In this document: piece after piece, positions 26,789-35,714 of the stretch
How positions within the stretch are numbered: position 1 is the stretch's first letter
Layout: the number at the start of each line of letters is the position of its first letter
Assembly: GCA_963757125.1 (NCBI GenBank)
Contig: CAVWQP010000009.1
Location: forward strand, 1,178,001 to 1,242,000
Source: CAVVSD01 sp963757125
GTDB taxonomy: Bacteria; Actinomycetota; Thermoleophilia; Solirubrobacterales; Solirubrobacteraceae
Length of the DNA stretch: 64,000 nucleotides
Reading direction: 5' to 3'
Notes under the pieces: generated by a model
What the model saw: only the letters and a program-made list of their open reading frames with translations
Told to the model about the DNA's origin: nothing
Database searches by the model: none
Position numbers and translations under genes: made by a program

Positions 26789-27201
26789 GTGAGATCGGAG
26801 TGGTTGCCGCCGGTCGCGTGGCGTTCGGCCAGCCGCTCGTGCTGCGCGTGCAGCTCGCGGCGGATGAAGTCATCGTGGGTCCGTGCACACGACTGCCAGG
26901 CTCGCCGCAGGAGCCCGGACGCGCGATCGGCCCGCAATGCCGGAGGCCGTCCGCCGGAGCGGAGCAGGTCGGCGGGCTCGCCGCCCAAGGCGGCGTAGCG
27001 CTCGGCGAGGCCATCCAGGCGCAGGAACGTGGGCTCCCGGCCGTGGCGCGGCGGGGTCTCCGCGATGAGCTCGCGGATGATGGTGGCGCTGGCGCGCGCG
27101 GCCTGCAGGCGGATCAGCGCGCGACGCGCACCGGCGAGCCTGGACGACAGCGTGATGGTGCGCGTCGTGGTGTCGGTCGTGGGGAGGGACGTGGTGGACA
27201 T
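26785..27201 (-). CDS. Small Arg-rich helical hypothetical protein
   Basis: A 138-residue protein, not recognised. After a Thr-rich start (MSTTSLPTTDTTTRTITLSS) it is Arg- and Ala-rich and predicted helical (RLAGARRALIRLQAARASAT, then RRAWQSCARTHDDFIRRELH). AGGAG precedes ATG 27201; the open frame continues upstream but antisense to the regulator. It is the first gene of the transcript with the hydrolase-glycosyltransferase and is divergent from the SARP/LAL regulator, so it probably belongs to the same regulated unit. Confidence 0.6.
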   Translation of the reverse strand: MSTTSLPTTDTTTRTITLSSRLAGARRALIRLQAARASATIIRELIAETPPRHGREPTFLRLDGLAERYAALGGEPADLLRSGGRPPALRADRASGLLRRAWQSCARTHDDFIRRELHAQHERLAERHATGGNHSDLT

Positions 27202-27304
27202 GAGGGCTCCTGTGGTGGGAGGGGTGCGATGTCGGCACACTCGCGACCGACCGCGAACCCGCTGCGAAAGCAGCGTGAAAGCGCAACGGGCGCATGCGTG
27301 GGCG

Positions 27305-27310
27305 TAGGCT
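27305..27310 (+). promoter_or_regulatory. Leaderless-type -10 box (TAGGCT)
   Basis: TAGGCT ends 8 nt before ATG 27319 of the SARP/LAL regulator; no ribosome-binding site is present. Confidence 0.45.
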
Positions 27311-27318
27311 CGCGCCAG

Positions 27319-30300
27319 ATGGTGCGCCTGCACCTCCTGGGCAAGCTGGCGCTGGAGGCCGACGGAGCCGAGGTCGACCTCGCGTCGCTCAGCCGCAAGG
27401 CGCGGCTGCTCCTCGCCGTGCTGGCGATCGAGCGGCGGGTGCATGGTCGCAGCGAGCTCGCCGGCCGACTCTGGCCCGACGTCCGCGAGGACAGCGCGCG
27501 CGTCAGCCTGCGGACTGCGCTGTCACAGGTTCGGGCCGGGCTCGGACCGGCGGCGACGAGCGTGCTGGTCGGCGGGCGTGACGGCGGGGTCTCGCTCGCG
27601 GAAGCGGTCCGCACCGACCTGGACGAGGTGGTGCGGCTGCTGGACGCCGGACATGCGGGCGCGGCGTTGGAGCGATGCGCCGGCGAGCTCCTGCCCGGGC
27701 TCGACGACGATTGGGCCCTCGAGCAGCGAGACGAGCTGCGCGAGCGCCTGGCGCACGGGCTCGCCGGCGAGGCAGCGAGCGCCGAGGCGGATGGCGAGCT
27801 CAACCGCGCCGTCGAGCTGAGCCGCCGGCTTGTCGCACTCGATCCGCTCGCCGAGAACGCCGCACGGGAGCTCATCCGGCGTCTCGCGAGCGCGGGCGAC
27901 CGGGGTGCCGCGCTCGCCGCCTACGAGCGCCACCGGGAGCGGCTCGCGGACGAACTGCACATCGCCCCATCGGCTGCCACCCGCGAGCTCGTCCAGACGA
28001 TCCGTCGCGATGACGCGGCTGACCTGCCCGGCCCAGCCCCGCGGCTTCTCGCGCCGCCAGACGTCCAGGGTCGTTGCGTCGGCCGCGACCCCGAGCTCGA
28101 GGCGCTCGATCGAGAGTGGACCCGCGCGCAGCGCGGCGAGCTGCGGATCGCCGTGCTCTCCGGTGACCCCGGGATCGGGAAGACCCGGCTCGCGGCTGAG
28201 CTGTGTGCGACCGCTCGCGCGGGCGGAGCCACCGTCCTGCTCGGTCGCTGCTACGAGGACGGCCTCGTTCCCTACGAGCCGCTCGCGGAGGCGCTGAACC
28301 GGTATGTCGCCGAGTGTCCGTCCGAGGTCCTGTGGGATCAGATCGGCATGCATGCCCCTGCGCTCGCGACGATCGTTCCCGCGGTCTCGGAGCGGCTCGC
28401 GGTCCGCGCCACGGCCTCGGAGCAGTTCGGCGCAGCGCAGCTCGTCCAGGCGATCGTCGCGCTGGTCCGCGCTGCCGCTGAGCTGCGCCCGACGATCCTG
28501 CTGCTGGAGGACCTGCACTGGGCGGAGGACTCGACGGCCGTCGCCCTGCGTCATCTCGGCCGCGGTGCGCCGGCGTCGCTGCTGGTGCTCTGCACGCTGC
28601 GCGACACGGAGATTGGGGAGGAGCATCCGATCACGGGCGCGCTCGCCGAGGCCCGGCGCGCCAGGGTGCTCTCCGAGGTCCCCCTCACGGGTCTGGACGA
28701 GAGCGCGGTCGCGTCGATCGTGTCCGCCGAGAGCGGTGCGCGGGCGTCCCGACGCTTCGTCGCGGCGGTGTACGCGCGGACGGAGGGCAACCCGTTCTTC
28801 GTGGAGGAGCTCGTCCGCGATGCCGATGAGCCCCGCACCGCCAACGACGCGTTCGTCCTGCCCCAGAGCGTGAAGGATCTCATCCTGCGCCGTCTACGGG
28901 GTATGGACGCCGCAGATCTCCTCACGCTGGAGACGGCGGCCGTCATCGGCCGGCAGTTCGATCTCGCCACGCTCGCGGCAGCTTCCGATCGTCCGCAGGC
29001 CGAGGTGGTGGCAGCCCTCGATCGTGCCTCCGAGCGCAGTCTCATCCTGCCGGCGTCGGAGCCCGGTGCGCATGCGTTCGCGCACGCGCTCATGCGCGAG
29101 ACCGTCTACGGGCGGATGTCGCCGGTCCGCCGGGCGCACCTGCACGGCGAGGTGGGGGTCGCGCTGGAACGGCTCCCGTCGAGGGACGAGGGGGCACGCG
29201 CCGCGGCGCTCGCACATCACTTCACCGCCGCGGGCGAACACGGCCGAGCGGTGCTGCACCACGCTGCGGCGGTCCACGCCGCCGCGCGCATCGGCGCACT
29301 GCGGGCAGGTCTGGAGCACTGTGACGCCGCCATGGACAGCGTGCGCATGTGCGCCGGCGTGAGCGACGAGCTGGTGACGACCGTCACGCTGGAACGCGGG
29401 CGCCTGCTTCATCGCTCCGGCCGCGAGCGCGAAGCGGTCGCGAGCCTCGAGGAGGCGCTCGCCGGCGCGCGCGCAGCCGGAAGCGAGGACGTCGAGCTCG
29501 AGATCCTCAACGAGCTGGGCCACGCGGGGCGCAACATCGATGTGCCCCGCGCGCTCGGTGTGCTCGAGGACGCTCTCGCGCTCGCGAACCGGCGCGCGGA
29601 CGTGCCCGCCCAGGTCCGCGCACTCAGCCGGGGCGTGTTCGTCCACTCCGACGCGCTTCGTCTCGACCGTGCATCACAGGATGGGGAGCGGGCGCTCGCC
29701 CTCGCGCTGCGGACCGGGGACGAACGGATCGTCGCCGAGGCCCTCGACGCGCTGAAGCTCGTGGCGTGGCAGCTCGGCGACGTCGAGCGGCTGAGCGAGC
29801 TGACCACCCGCCTGGAGCGGATCCAACGCCGCCTTGGCGAGCTCTGGACGTTGTGCTGGACGCTCCTGGAGGCCGCGCAGGCTCCGATCGCGGGGCTCCG
29901 GTGGGATGACGCGCGCAGTCGGCTGACGGCGGCGCTGGAGCTCGCCGATCAGGCGAACGCGGTCGGCGCGTCGGGGATGCTGTTCGACTCGCTGGCGACC
30001 GTGTGCGAGGCCGAGGGCGAGCCCGAGGCGGCGCTCACGGCCTGTGCGCGCTCCATCCGATTCCTCGAACACGGCGGGTATGTCAGCTTCCTCGGCTGGA
30101 GCGAGGCGACGGCCGGGTTGGTCCTGCTGCGTCTGCGCGCCGCACACCGAGCCGCCGAGCATCTCGAGCACGGTCTTGCGACGGCGGAGCAGGCCGGTTC
30201 GCGCCACGAGGCGCTGCGATGCTCGGCGCTTCTGGGTCGTGCCCGCTGGCTGGCCGGGGATCACGCAGGTGCACTCAGGCTCGCCGAGCGCGCCGAGGAG

Positions 30301-30768
30301 CTCTGTCTGGCGGCAGCAGCGCCGCGTGGTCACGCACTGCTCTATGTCGCTCCAGCGATGGCGGCGGCCGCCGATGTGCTGACCGACGCCGGCCGACCCG
30401 AGCGTGCGGAGACCCTCGTCGCAGGCCCGCTCGCCGCGGCCGGTGGCCCGGACCGCGCGTGGTACGCCGTGCCCCTCAGCATCGCCGCGGCACGGTCGCT
30501 CATGGCGCAGGACCGGCTCGATGAGGCGCGCCGGGCACTCGTCCCGGCGCTTCGCGCGTCGCGGGCCGGCACGTTCGTGCCCGCGTGGGAGGCGCTCCTG
30601 GTGCTCGCCGCGATCCATGCGGCGGCCGGGCACCACCACCACGCACAGGAGACGGCACGCGAGGCGCGCTCCGCGCTCGACGCGCTGGCAGGCAACATCT
30701 CCGACTCGGAGCTGCGAACCGGCCTGCGGCGGGCGGCGGAGCGGGAGTTGGCCTCGTATGCGGGCTAG
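27319..30768 (+). CDS. SARP/BTAD-LAL transcriptional regulator
   Basis: A large regulator of 1149 residues. The start MVRLHLLGKLALEADGAEVD is the winged-helix DNA-binding domain of SARP proteins, followed by the BTAD (ELNRAVELSRRLVALDPLAE, then LAAYERHRERLADELHIAPS). A STAND/AAA ATPase follows with Walker A SGDPGIGKTRL (about 279-289) and Walker B LLLEDLHWAED, then a long TPR-like alpha-solenoid to the end. No C-terminal LuxR helix is seen. Such proteins are often pathway-specific activators of secondary metabolism. It is divergent from the small protein/hydrolase-glycosyltransferase pair, its most likely target. It ends in a CTAG shared with the converging MetE-like gene. Confidence 0.88.
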   Translation: MVRLHLLGKLALEADGAEVDLASLSRKARLLLAVLAIERRVHGRSELAGRLWPDVREDSARVSLRTALSQVRAGLGPAATSVLVGGRDGGVSLAEAVRTDLDEVVRLLDAGHAGAALERCAGELLPGLDDDWALEQRDELRERLAHGLAGEAASAEADGELNRAVELSRRLVALDPLAENAARELIRRLASAGDRGAALAAYERHRERLADELHIAPSAATRELVQTIRRDDAADLPGPAPRLLAPPDVQGRCVGRDPELEALDREWTRAQRGELRIAVLSGDPGIGKTRLAAELCATARAGGATVLLGRCYEDGLVPYEPLAEALNRYVAECPSEVLWDQIGMHAPALATIVPAVSERLAVRATASEQFGAAQLVQAIVALVRAAAELRPTILLLEDLHWAEDSTAVALRHLGRGAPASLLVLCTLRDTEIGEEHPITGALAEARRARVLSEVPLTGLDESAVASIVSAESGARASRRFVAAVYARTEGNPFFVEELVRDADEPRTANDAFVLPQSVKDLILRRLRGMDAADLLTLETAAVIGRQFDLATLAAASDRPQAEVVAALDRASERSLILPASEPGAHAFAHALMRETVYGRMSPVRRAHLHGEVGVALERLPSRDEGARAAALAHHFTAAGEHGRAVLHHAAAVHAAARIGALRAGLEHCDAAMDSVRMCAGVSDELVTTVTLERGRLLHRSGREREAVASLEEALAGARAAGSEDVELEILNELGHAGRNIDVPRALGVLEDALALANRRADVPAQVRALSRGVFVHSDALRLDRASQDGERALALALRTGDERIVAEALDALKLVAWQLGDVERLSELTTRLERIQRRLGELWTLCWTLLEAAQAPIAGLRWDDARSRLTAALELADQANAVGASGMLFDSLATVCEAEGEPEAALTACARSIRFLEHGGYVSFLGWSEATAGLVLLRLRAAHRAAEHLEHGLATAEQAGSRHEALRCSALLGRARWLAGDHAGALRLAERAEELCLAAAAPRGHALLYVAPAMAAAADVLTDAGRPERAETLVAGPLAAAGGPDRAWYAVPLSIAAARSLMAQDRLDEARRALVPALRASRAGTFVPAWEALLVLAAIHAAAGHHHHAQETAREARSALDALAGNISDSELRTGLRRAAERELASYAG

Positions 30769-31802
30769 AGCTCGCTGCGCACGACGTCCGCCGCCTGCAC
30801 CATCGCGGCGAGCTTGCCGACCGCGACGTCGCGCGGCAGGTACTTCATCCCGCAGTCCGGCGCGACCTGCAGCCGCCCGGTGTCGACGTGGCGCAGGGCG
30901 GCGCGGATGCGGTCGGCGATGAGCTCGACCGGCTCGACCGCGAGGTCGCCGAGGCTCACGACGCCGATCGCGATGACCTTGTCCGGCAGCTGCTCCAGGA
31001 CCGAGAGGTCGAGGTCGGGCTGGGCCGCCTCGATGACGAGCTGGTCGGCGGCGCAGTCGTTGAGCTCGGCCAGGATCGGATAGCCGGGCGGCCGGTCGTG
31101 GACCATGTGCGCGTAGCCGAAGCACGAGTGCAGCGCGGTCGTGCCGCCGACGCCGTCGAGGGCGTGGTTGATGACCTCGATCGCGTACTCGCGCGCCTGC
31201 TCCGGCCGCGACTGCACCCACGGCTCGTCGATCTGGACCACGTCGGCGCCCGCGGCGAACAGGTCGCGGATCTCCTCGTTCACCGCGACGGCGAGGTCCA
31301 TCGCGAGGGCGCGGACGTCGCCGTAGTGCTCGTCGACGGCCTGCTGGCTCATCGTGAACGGGCCCGGCAGCGTGATCTTCACCTGGCGGTCGGTGTTGCG
31401 CCGCAGGAACTCGAGGTCGCGGACCTCCACCGGCTCGCGGCGGCGGATCTTCCCGGTGACCCTCGGGACCTTGTTGGGCTTGCCCGCGCGGCTGAGGATC
31501 TCGGCGGGGTTGTCGAGGTCCATGCCGTCGAGCGCGGTCGCGAAGCGGTTGGAATAGCTCTCCCGGCGGATCTCGCCGTCGGTGATGATGTCGACGCCGG
31601 CGCGCTCCATGTCGCGGATGGCGAGGAGCGTCGCGTCGTCCTGCGCGGTCTCGAGGAGGTCGGGGGCGACACGCCAGAGGTCGGGCGTGCGCACGCGCGC
31701 GGGGAGGCGGTCGCGCAGCATGTCGCGGTCGAGGAGCCAGTCCGGCTGGGGGAGGCTGCCCACGACCGTCGTGGGGAGAAGTCGATTCACGTGCATGATC
31801 AT
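30765..31802 (-). CDS. MetE C-terminal-like (cobalamin-independent methionine synthase-type) protein
   Basis: A TIM-barrel methyltransferase of 345 residues related to the catalytic half of MetE. Visible motifs are TTVVGSLPQPDWLL at the start, QIDEPW, the zinc-binding ALHSCFGY (His-x-Cys) and APDCGMKYLP (third Cys). The MetE N-terminal half, which binds the polyglutamyl folate tail, is missing, as in archaeal-type and alternative methionine synthases. The methyl donor may therefore not be methyl-THF. Start at ATG 31802 overlaps the MFS stop (ATGA); ATG 31796 is an alternative. Last gene of the SDR-guaB1-MFS operon. Confidence 0.82.
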   Translation of the reverse strand: MIMHVNRLLPTTVVGSLPQPDWLLDRDMLRDRLPARVRTPDLWRVAPDLLETAQDDATLLAIRDMERAGVDIITDGEIRRESYSNRFATALDGMDLDNPAEILSRAGKPNKVPRVTGKIRRREPVEVRDLEFLRRNTDRQVKITLPGPFTMSQQAVDEHYGDVRALAMDLAVAVNEEIRDLFAAGADVVQIDEPWVQSRPEQAREYAIEVINHALDGVGGTTALHSCFGYAHMVHDRPPGYPILAELNDCAADQLVIEAAQPDLDLSVLEQLPDKVIAIGVVSLGDLAVEPVELIADRIRAALRHVDTGRLQVAPDCGMKYLPRDVAVGKLAAMVQAADVVRSEL

Positions 31803-32992
31803 CGCGCAACGGCCCGTCGCACCCTGATGCGCTCCGCCGCCCACGCGACGAGCGCGATCGCGGCGAGGCCCGTCGCGAGGCCGTTGACGAGCTGCCAGCC
31901 GCCCGCCGCGTAGGTCGCGGCGGCGATGGCCGAGCCGATCGCGCCGCCCACGAACGCCGAGGAGACCTGGGCGGTCGTCGCCCGGCCGCGGGCCTCGTTC
32001 GTGACGTTGAGGACGACGTTCTGATGGCAGACGAGCGAGCTCTGCTGCGAGAGGTCGAACAGGACCATGCCGATGAGCAGGACGCCGAGCGCGCCCTCGG
32101 CCTGCGTGAGGATCAGCCGGGCGACGAGGATCCCGGTCAGGGCGATCCCGGTGAGGACGTGCACGTAGCCGCGGTCGATGACCTTGCCCGCGACCTGCGC
32201 GGCGATCGCGCCGCCGATGCCCAGCAGCCCGAAGAGCCCGATCGTGCCCTCCGAGTAGTCGAACGGCGGGTCGCTGAGCAGGAACGTCAGCGACGTCCAG
32301 AGGATCGTGAAGTTCGCGAAGCCGAGGAACGAGAGCAGCATCCGGCGTCGCAGAAGCGGCTCGGAGCGCACGAGCCTGGCGACCGAGCCGAACAACGGGC
32401 GGTAGCCGATCCAGGCCGACGGCGGGTGCAGCGGGAGCGACCGCGACAGCACGACCGCGAGCGTCAGCATGAGGACCGCCGCGCAGCCGTAGACGAGCCG
32501 CCAGCCGCCCAGCTCGGCGAGGAGGCCGCTGACGGTCCGGGCGAGCAGGACGCCGAGCAGCACGCCGCTCATGACGATCCCCATCACCGTGCCGCGCTCG
32601 TCGTCGCGGGCGAGCGTGGCGGCGAACGGGATGAGCAGCTGCGCGCCGACCGACGTCACGCCGACGACGACCAGTGCGATCGCGATGACGGGCAGCGACG
32701 GCGCAAGCGCGGTGCAGGTCAGCGCGACCGCTGCGACGACGAGCACGCGCGGGACGTAGCGGCGGCGCTCGACCATGTCGCCGAGCGGCACGAGCGCGAC
32801 GATCCCGAAGAGGTAGCCGACCTGCGTGAACGTCACGATGAGGCCGGCCGCCTCGATGGACACCCCGAGCGACTGGGCGATGACCTCCAGCAGCGGCTGG
32901 GCGTAGTAGAGGTTCGCGACCGACGCCCCGCCCGCGACCGCCATGAGGATGACGAGCCGGCGGGAGACCCGCGTCTGCGGGGTCGCTACCAA
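31799..32992 (-). CDS. Major facilitator superfamily transporter
   Basis: A 12-helix transporter of about 397 residues. The first helix is LVILMAVAGGASVANLYYAQ; the loop LVPLGDMVERRRYVPRVL carries the MFS motif A (GDxxxRR). It most resembles drug or small-molecule efflux members (RSLPLHPP linker in the middle). The start is uncertain: TTG 32992 overlaps the guaB1 stop (TTGGTAG); an internal ATG would remove part of helix 1. The substrate is unknown. Confidence 0.82.
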   Translation of the reverse strand: MVATPQTRVSRRLVILMAVAGGASVANLYYAQPLLEVIAQSLGVSIEAAGLIVTFTQVGYLFGIVALVPLGDMVERRRYVPRVLVVAAVALTCTALAPSLPVIAIALVVVGVTSVGAQLLIPFAATLARDDERGTVMGIVMSGVLLGVLLARTVSGLLAELGGWRLVYGCAAVLMLTLAVVLSRSLPLHPPSAWIGYRPLFGSVARLVRSEPLLRRRMLLSFLGFANFTILWTSLTFLLSDPPFDYSEGTIGLFGLLGIGGAIAAQVAGKVIDRGYVHVLTGIALTGILVARLILTQAEGALGVLLIGMVLFDLSQQSSLVCHQNVVLNVTNEARGRATTAQVSSAFVGGAIGSAIAAATYAAGGWQLVNGLATGLAAIALVAWAAERIRVRRAVAR

Positions 32993-34425
32993 GTGCTGCG
33001 CAGCGGCTGGCCCTCGGCGTACCCCGCGGCGCTCTGGGTCCCGACGACCGCCCGCTCGTGCAGCTCGTCCAGGTTGCGCGCGCCCGTGTAGGTGCACGCG
33101 CTGCGCAGGCCGGCCGCGATGCGGTCGAGCACGTCCTCGACGCCGGGCCGCTCGGGGTCCAGGTACATGCGCGAGGAGGAGATCCCCTCCTCGAACATCG
33201 CCTTGCGCGCCTGGTCGAACGGCGAGTCCTGGGACGTGCGGGTGCGGACGGCGCGGGCGGAGGCCATCCCGAAGCTCTCCTTGTAGAGGCGCCCGTCGGC
33301 GTCGCGGTTCGCGTCGCCGGGGGACTCGTGCGTGCCCGCCAGCCACGAGCCGACCATGACGTTCGCCGCGCCCGCGGCGATCGCCAGCGCCACGTCGCGC
33401 GGGTGGCGCACGCCGCCGTCGGCCCAGACGTGCGCGCCGAGCGCGCGGGCCTGCGCGGCGCACTCCAGCACGGCCGAGAACTGGGGCCGCCCGACGCCGG
33501 TGACCATGCGGGTCGTGCACATCGCGCCGGGGCCGACGCCGACCTTCACGATGTTCGCGCCCGCCTGGACGAGGTCGCGCACGCCCTCCGCGGTCACGAC
33601 GTTGCCCGCGACGATCGGGACCGGCGGGTCGAGCGCGCGGACGGAGCGCACCGCCTCGAGCATCTGCTCCTGGTGGCCGTGGGCGGTGTCGAGGACGAGC
33701 ACGTCCGCGCCGGCCTCGAGCAGCGCCCGCGCGCGGTCGGGCGCGCTGCGCGAGATGCCGAGCGCCGCGGCGACGCGCAGGCGGCCCTGGGCGTCGGTGG
33801 CCGGCGTGTAGATCGAGGCGCGCAGCGCCCCGCTGCGGGTGAGGACGCCGGCGAGCGAGCCGTCGGCGTTCACGACGGGCGCGAGGCGGTGCCGGCCGCC
33901 GGCGTAGAGGAGGTCGAACGCCTGCCGCGGCGAGACCCCGACGGGCAACGTGAGCAGCTCGCGGGACATGATCGCGTCGAGCTGGGCGAAGCGGTCGACG
34001 CCCGCGCAGTCGGCCTCCGTCACCACGCCGATCGGGCGGCCGCCCTCGACGACGATGATCGCGCCGTGCGCGCGCTTGGGCAGCAGCGACAGCGCCTCGG
34101 CCGCGGTCGCGGTGGGCTCGAGCGTGATCGGGGTGTCGTGGACGAGGTTGCGCGCCTTCACCCAGGCGATGACCTCGCTCACGACGTCGACGGGGATGTC
34201 CTGCGGGATGACGGCGAGGCCGCCGCGCCGCGCGATCGTCTCGGCCATGCGCCGGCCGGAGACCGCGGTCATGTTCGCGGCGACGACGGGGATCGTCGTC
34301 CCGGCGCCGTCGGGGGTCGTGAGATCGACGTCCAGGCGCGAGGCGACGTCCGAGCGGCGGGGGACGAGGAAGACGTCGTCGTAGGTCGCGTCCGTGAGGG
34401 GCGCGCGGTCGTCGAGGAACCGCAC
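32986..34425 (-). CDS. guaB1: GuaB1-family GMP reductase/IMP dehydrogenase-related protein
   Basis: A purine-nucleotide oxidoreductase with two CBS domains, 479 residues. The barrel starts TYDDVFLVPRRSDVASR; CBS repeats follow (PITLEPTATAAEALSLLPKR, then DAIMSRELLTLPVGVSPRQA). The catalytic Cys is C303 in GPGAMCTTRMVTGVGRPQ, and the flap is ESFGMASARAVRTR. This is the actinobacterial GuaB1 pattern; mycobacterial GuaB1 was shown to be a CBS-containing GMP reductase, so this protein probably converts GMP to IMP. It starts 4 bp after the upstream SDR stop. Confidence 0.87.
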   Translation of the reverse strand: MRFLDDRAPLTDATYDDVFLVPRRSDVASRLDVDLTTPDGAGTTIPVVAANMTAVSGRRMAETIARRGGLAVIPQDIPVDVVSEVIAWVKARNLVHDTPITLEPTATAAEALSLLPKRAHGAIIVVEGGRPIGVVTEADCAGVDRFAQLDAIMSRELLTLPVGVSPRQAFDLLYAGGRHRLAPVVNADGSLAGVLTRSGALRASIYTPATDAQGRLRVAAALGISRSAPDRARALLEAGADVLVLDTAHGHQEQMLEAVRSVRALDPPVPIVAGNVVTAEGVRDLVQAGANIVKVGVGPGAMCTTRMVTGVGRPQFSAVLECAAQARALGAHVWADGGVRHPRDVALAIAAGAANVMVGSWLAGTHESPGDANRDADGRLYKESFGMASARAVRTRTSQDSPFDQARKAMFEEGISSSRMYLDPERPGVEDVLDRIAAGLRSACTYTGARNLDELHERAVVGTQSAAGYAEGQPLRSTW

Positions 34426-34429
34426 GTGG

Positions 34430-35200
34430 TCAGCCGCGACCGACGTACGGCATGTTCGTCGCCATGATCGTCATGAACAGGACGTTGGCGTCCAGCGGGA
34501 GGCTCGCCATGTGGGCGACGGCCCGCCCGACCTCGCCGACGTCCATCGTCGGCTCGGGCCTGATGCTGCCGTCGGGCTGTGGGACGCCCTTGGCCATCTT
34601 CTCGGCGATCGCGGTCTCGGCGTTGCCGATGTCGATCTGACCGCAGGCGATGTCGAACGGGCGACCGTCGAGCGCGAGCGACTTCGTGAGGCCCGTGACC
34701 GCGTGCTTCGTGGCGCTGTAGGCGATCGTGCCCGGGCGCGGGGTGGACGCGGCGATCGAGCCGTTGTTGATGATCCGGCCGCCGCGCGGGTCCTGGGCGC
34801 GCATCGCGGCGAACGCCGCGCGGGCGCACAGGAACGACCCGGTGAGGTTCGTCTCCACCGCGGCCGTCCAGGCGGCGGGATCGATCTCGTCGGGCGTGCC
34901 CGCCGGGCCGGTGGTGCCGGCGTTGTTGAAGAGGACGTCGACGCGACCGTGCGCGTCGAGCGTGCGGGCGAAGAGGGCGTCGACGGCGGCGGGGTCGCGG
35001 ACGTCGGTCGGGACGACGATCGGCGTGTCGCCGTCGCAGAGACCGGCCGTCTCCTGCAGGGCGTCCTCGCGGCGGCCCGCGAGGACGAGCCGGTGGCCGT
35101 GTGCGGCGAGCTCGACGGCGACAGCGCGGCCGATGCCGGAGCCCGCGCCGGTCACGACGGTCACCTTCGCGCCGGGTTGCTGGGGTGTACTCACCACCAC
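34430..35200 (-). CDS. Short-chain dehydrogenase/reductase
   Basis: A classical SDR of about 256 residues. Cofactor motif TGAGSGIGRAVAVELA, NNAG (LFNNAGTTGP), catalytic Ser in NNGSIAAS and YxxxK in AYSATKHAVTG. The R in AGRREDAL suggests NADP+. Three in-frame GTG codons (35200, 35197, 35194) are possible starts. The first lies 10 nt after a TAGGAC box that overlaps the oppositely directed TAGCAT box of the divergent gene. First gene of the guaB1-MFS-MetE-like operon. Substrate unknown. Confidence 0.85.
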   Translation of the reverse strand: MVVSTPQQPGAKVTVVTGAGSGIGRAVAVELAAHGHRLVLAGRREDALQETAGLCDGDTPIVVPTDVRDPAAVDALFARTLDAHGRVDVLFNNAGTTGPAGTPDEIDPAAWTAAVETNLTGSFLCARAAFAAMRAQDPRGGRIINNGSIAASTPRPGTIAYSATKHAVTGLTKSLALDGRPFDIACGQIDIGNAETAIAEKMAKGVPQPDGSIRPEPTMDVGEVGRAVAHMASLPLDANVLFMTIMATNMPYVGRG

Positions 35201-35210
35201 ATCATCGCCG

Positions 35211-35220
35211 GTCCTAGCAT
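35211..35220. promoter_or_regulatory. Overlapping divergent -10 boxes
   Basis: GTCCTAGCAT reads TAGCAT on the plus strand (8 nt before GTG 35229) and TAGGAC on the minus strand (10 nt before GTG 35200). Both genes could be transcribed from this one site as near-leaderless mRNAs. Confidence 0.4.
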
Positions 35221-35228
35221 GGGGTGCA

Positions 35229-35714
35229 GTGGCGGACGACAGGACGCAGGACGAGGACCGGCGCAACGCGGTCGAGCGTCTCCTGGCGAGGGACCTCGAG
35301 CAGGTCGACGGCGTCGGGAAGCCGCTCTCGCGACGGGCGCGGCAGACACGGCGCAGCGTGGAGGCGTACCTCCAGGCGGGCGTCAGGCCCCGCTGGATGG
35401 AGCGGCTGGGGGAGATCGACGCGGGGATCGCCCGCGAGACCCGCAGGCTCGAGCGCGCGTACAACGCGCTGCGCGAGGAGCACCGCGGCGACCCGGCGAC
35501 GTTCGCGCGGCGGTGGCGCGACCTGGCGCGATCGTGGTCGTTCGCGGACGTGAACGAGCTGATCGGGCAGCACAACGAGTGGTTCCCGATCGAGCGCCAG
35601 CTCCCGATCGATCCGCGCACCCGCGACTACGTCCTGGTCGGCGGGCGGCCGTACCGGCGGGAGGAGCTCGGGGCGGAGTGGGTGCTGGAGAAGTTTCCCG
35701 CGGAGAGGACCTGA
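35229..35714 (+). CDS. Hypothetical helical protein
   Basis: A 161-residue soluble protein, not recognised. It is charged and mostly helical (DEDRRNAVERLLARDLEQVD, then RWMERLGEIDAGIARETRRL), ending with a short region LPIDPRTRDYVLVGGRPYRR. The middle could form a coiled coil. GTG start chosen from the TAGCAT box 8 nt upstream. The 3' end overlaps the converging DUF559 gene by 88 bp. Confidence 0.6.
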   Translation: MADDRTQDEDRRNAVERLLARDLEQVDGVGKPLSRRARQTRRSVEAYLQAGVRPRWMERLGEIDAGIARETRRLERAYNALREEHRGDPATFARRWRDLARSWSFADVNELIGQHNEWFPIERQLPIDPRTRDYVLVGGRPYRREELGAEWVLEKFPAERT

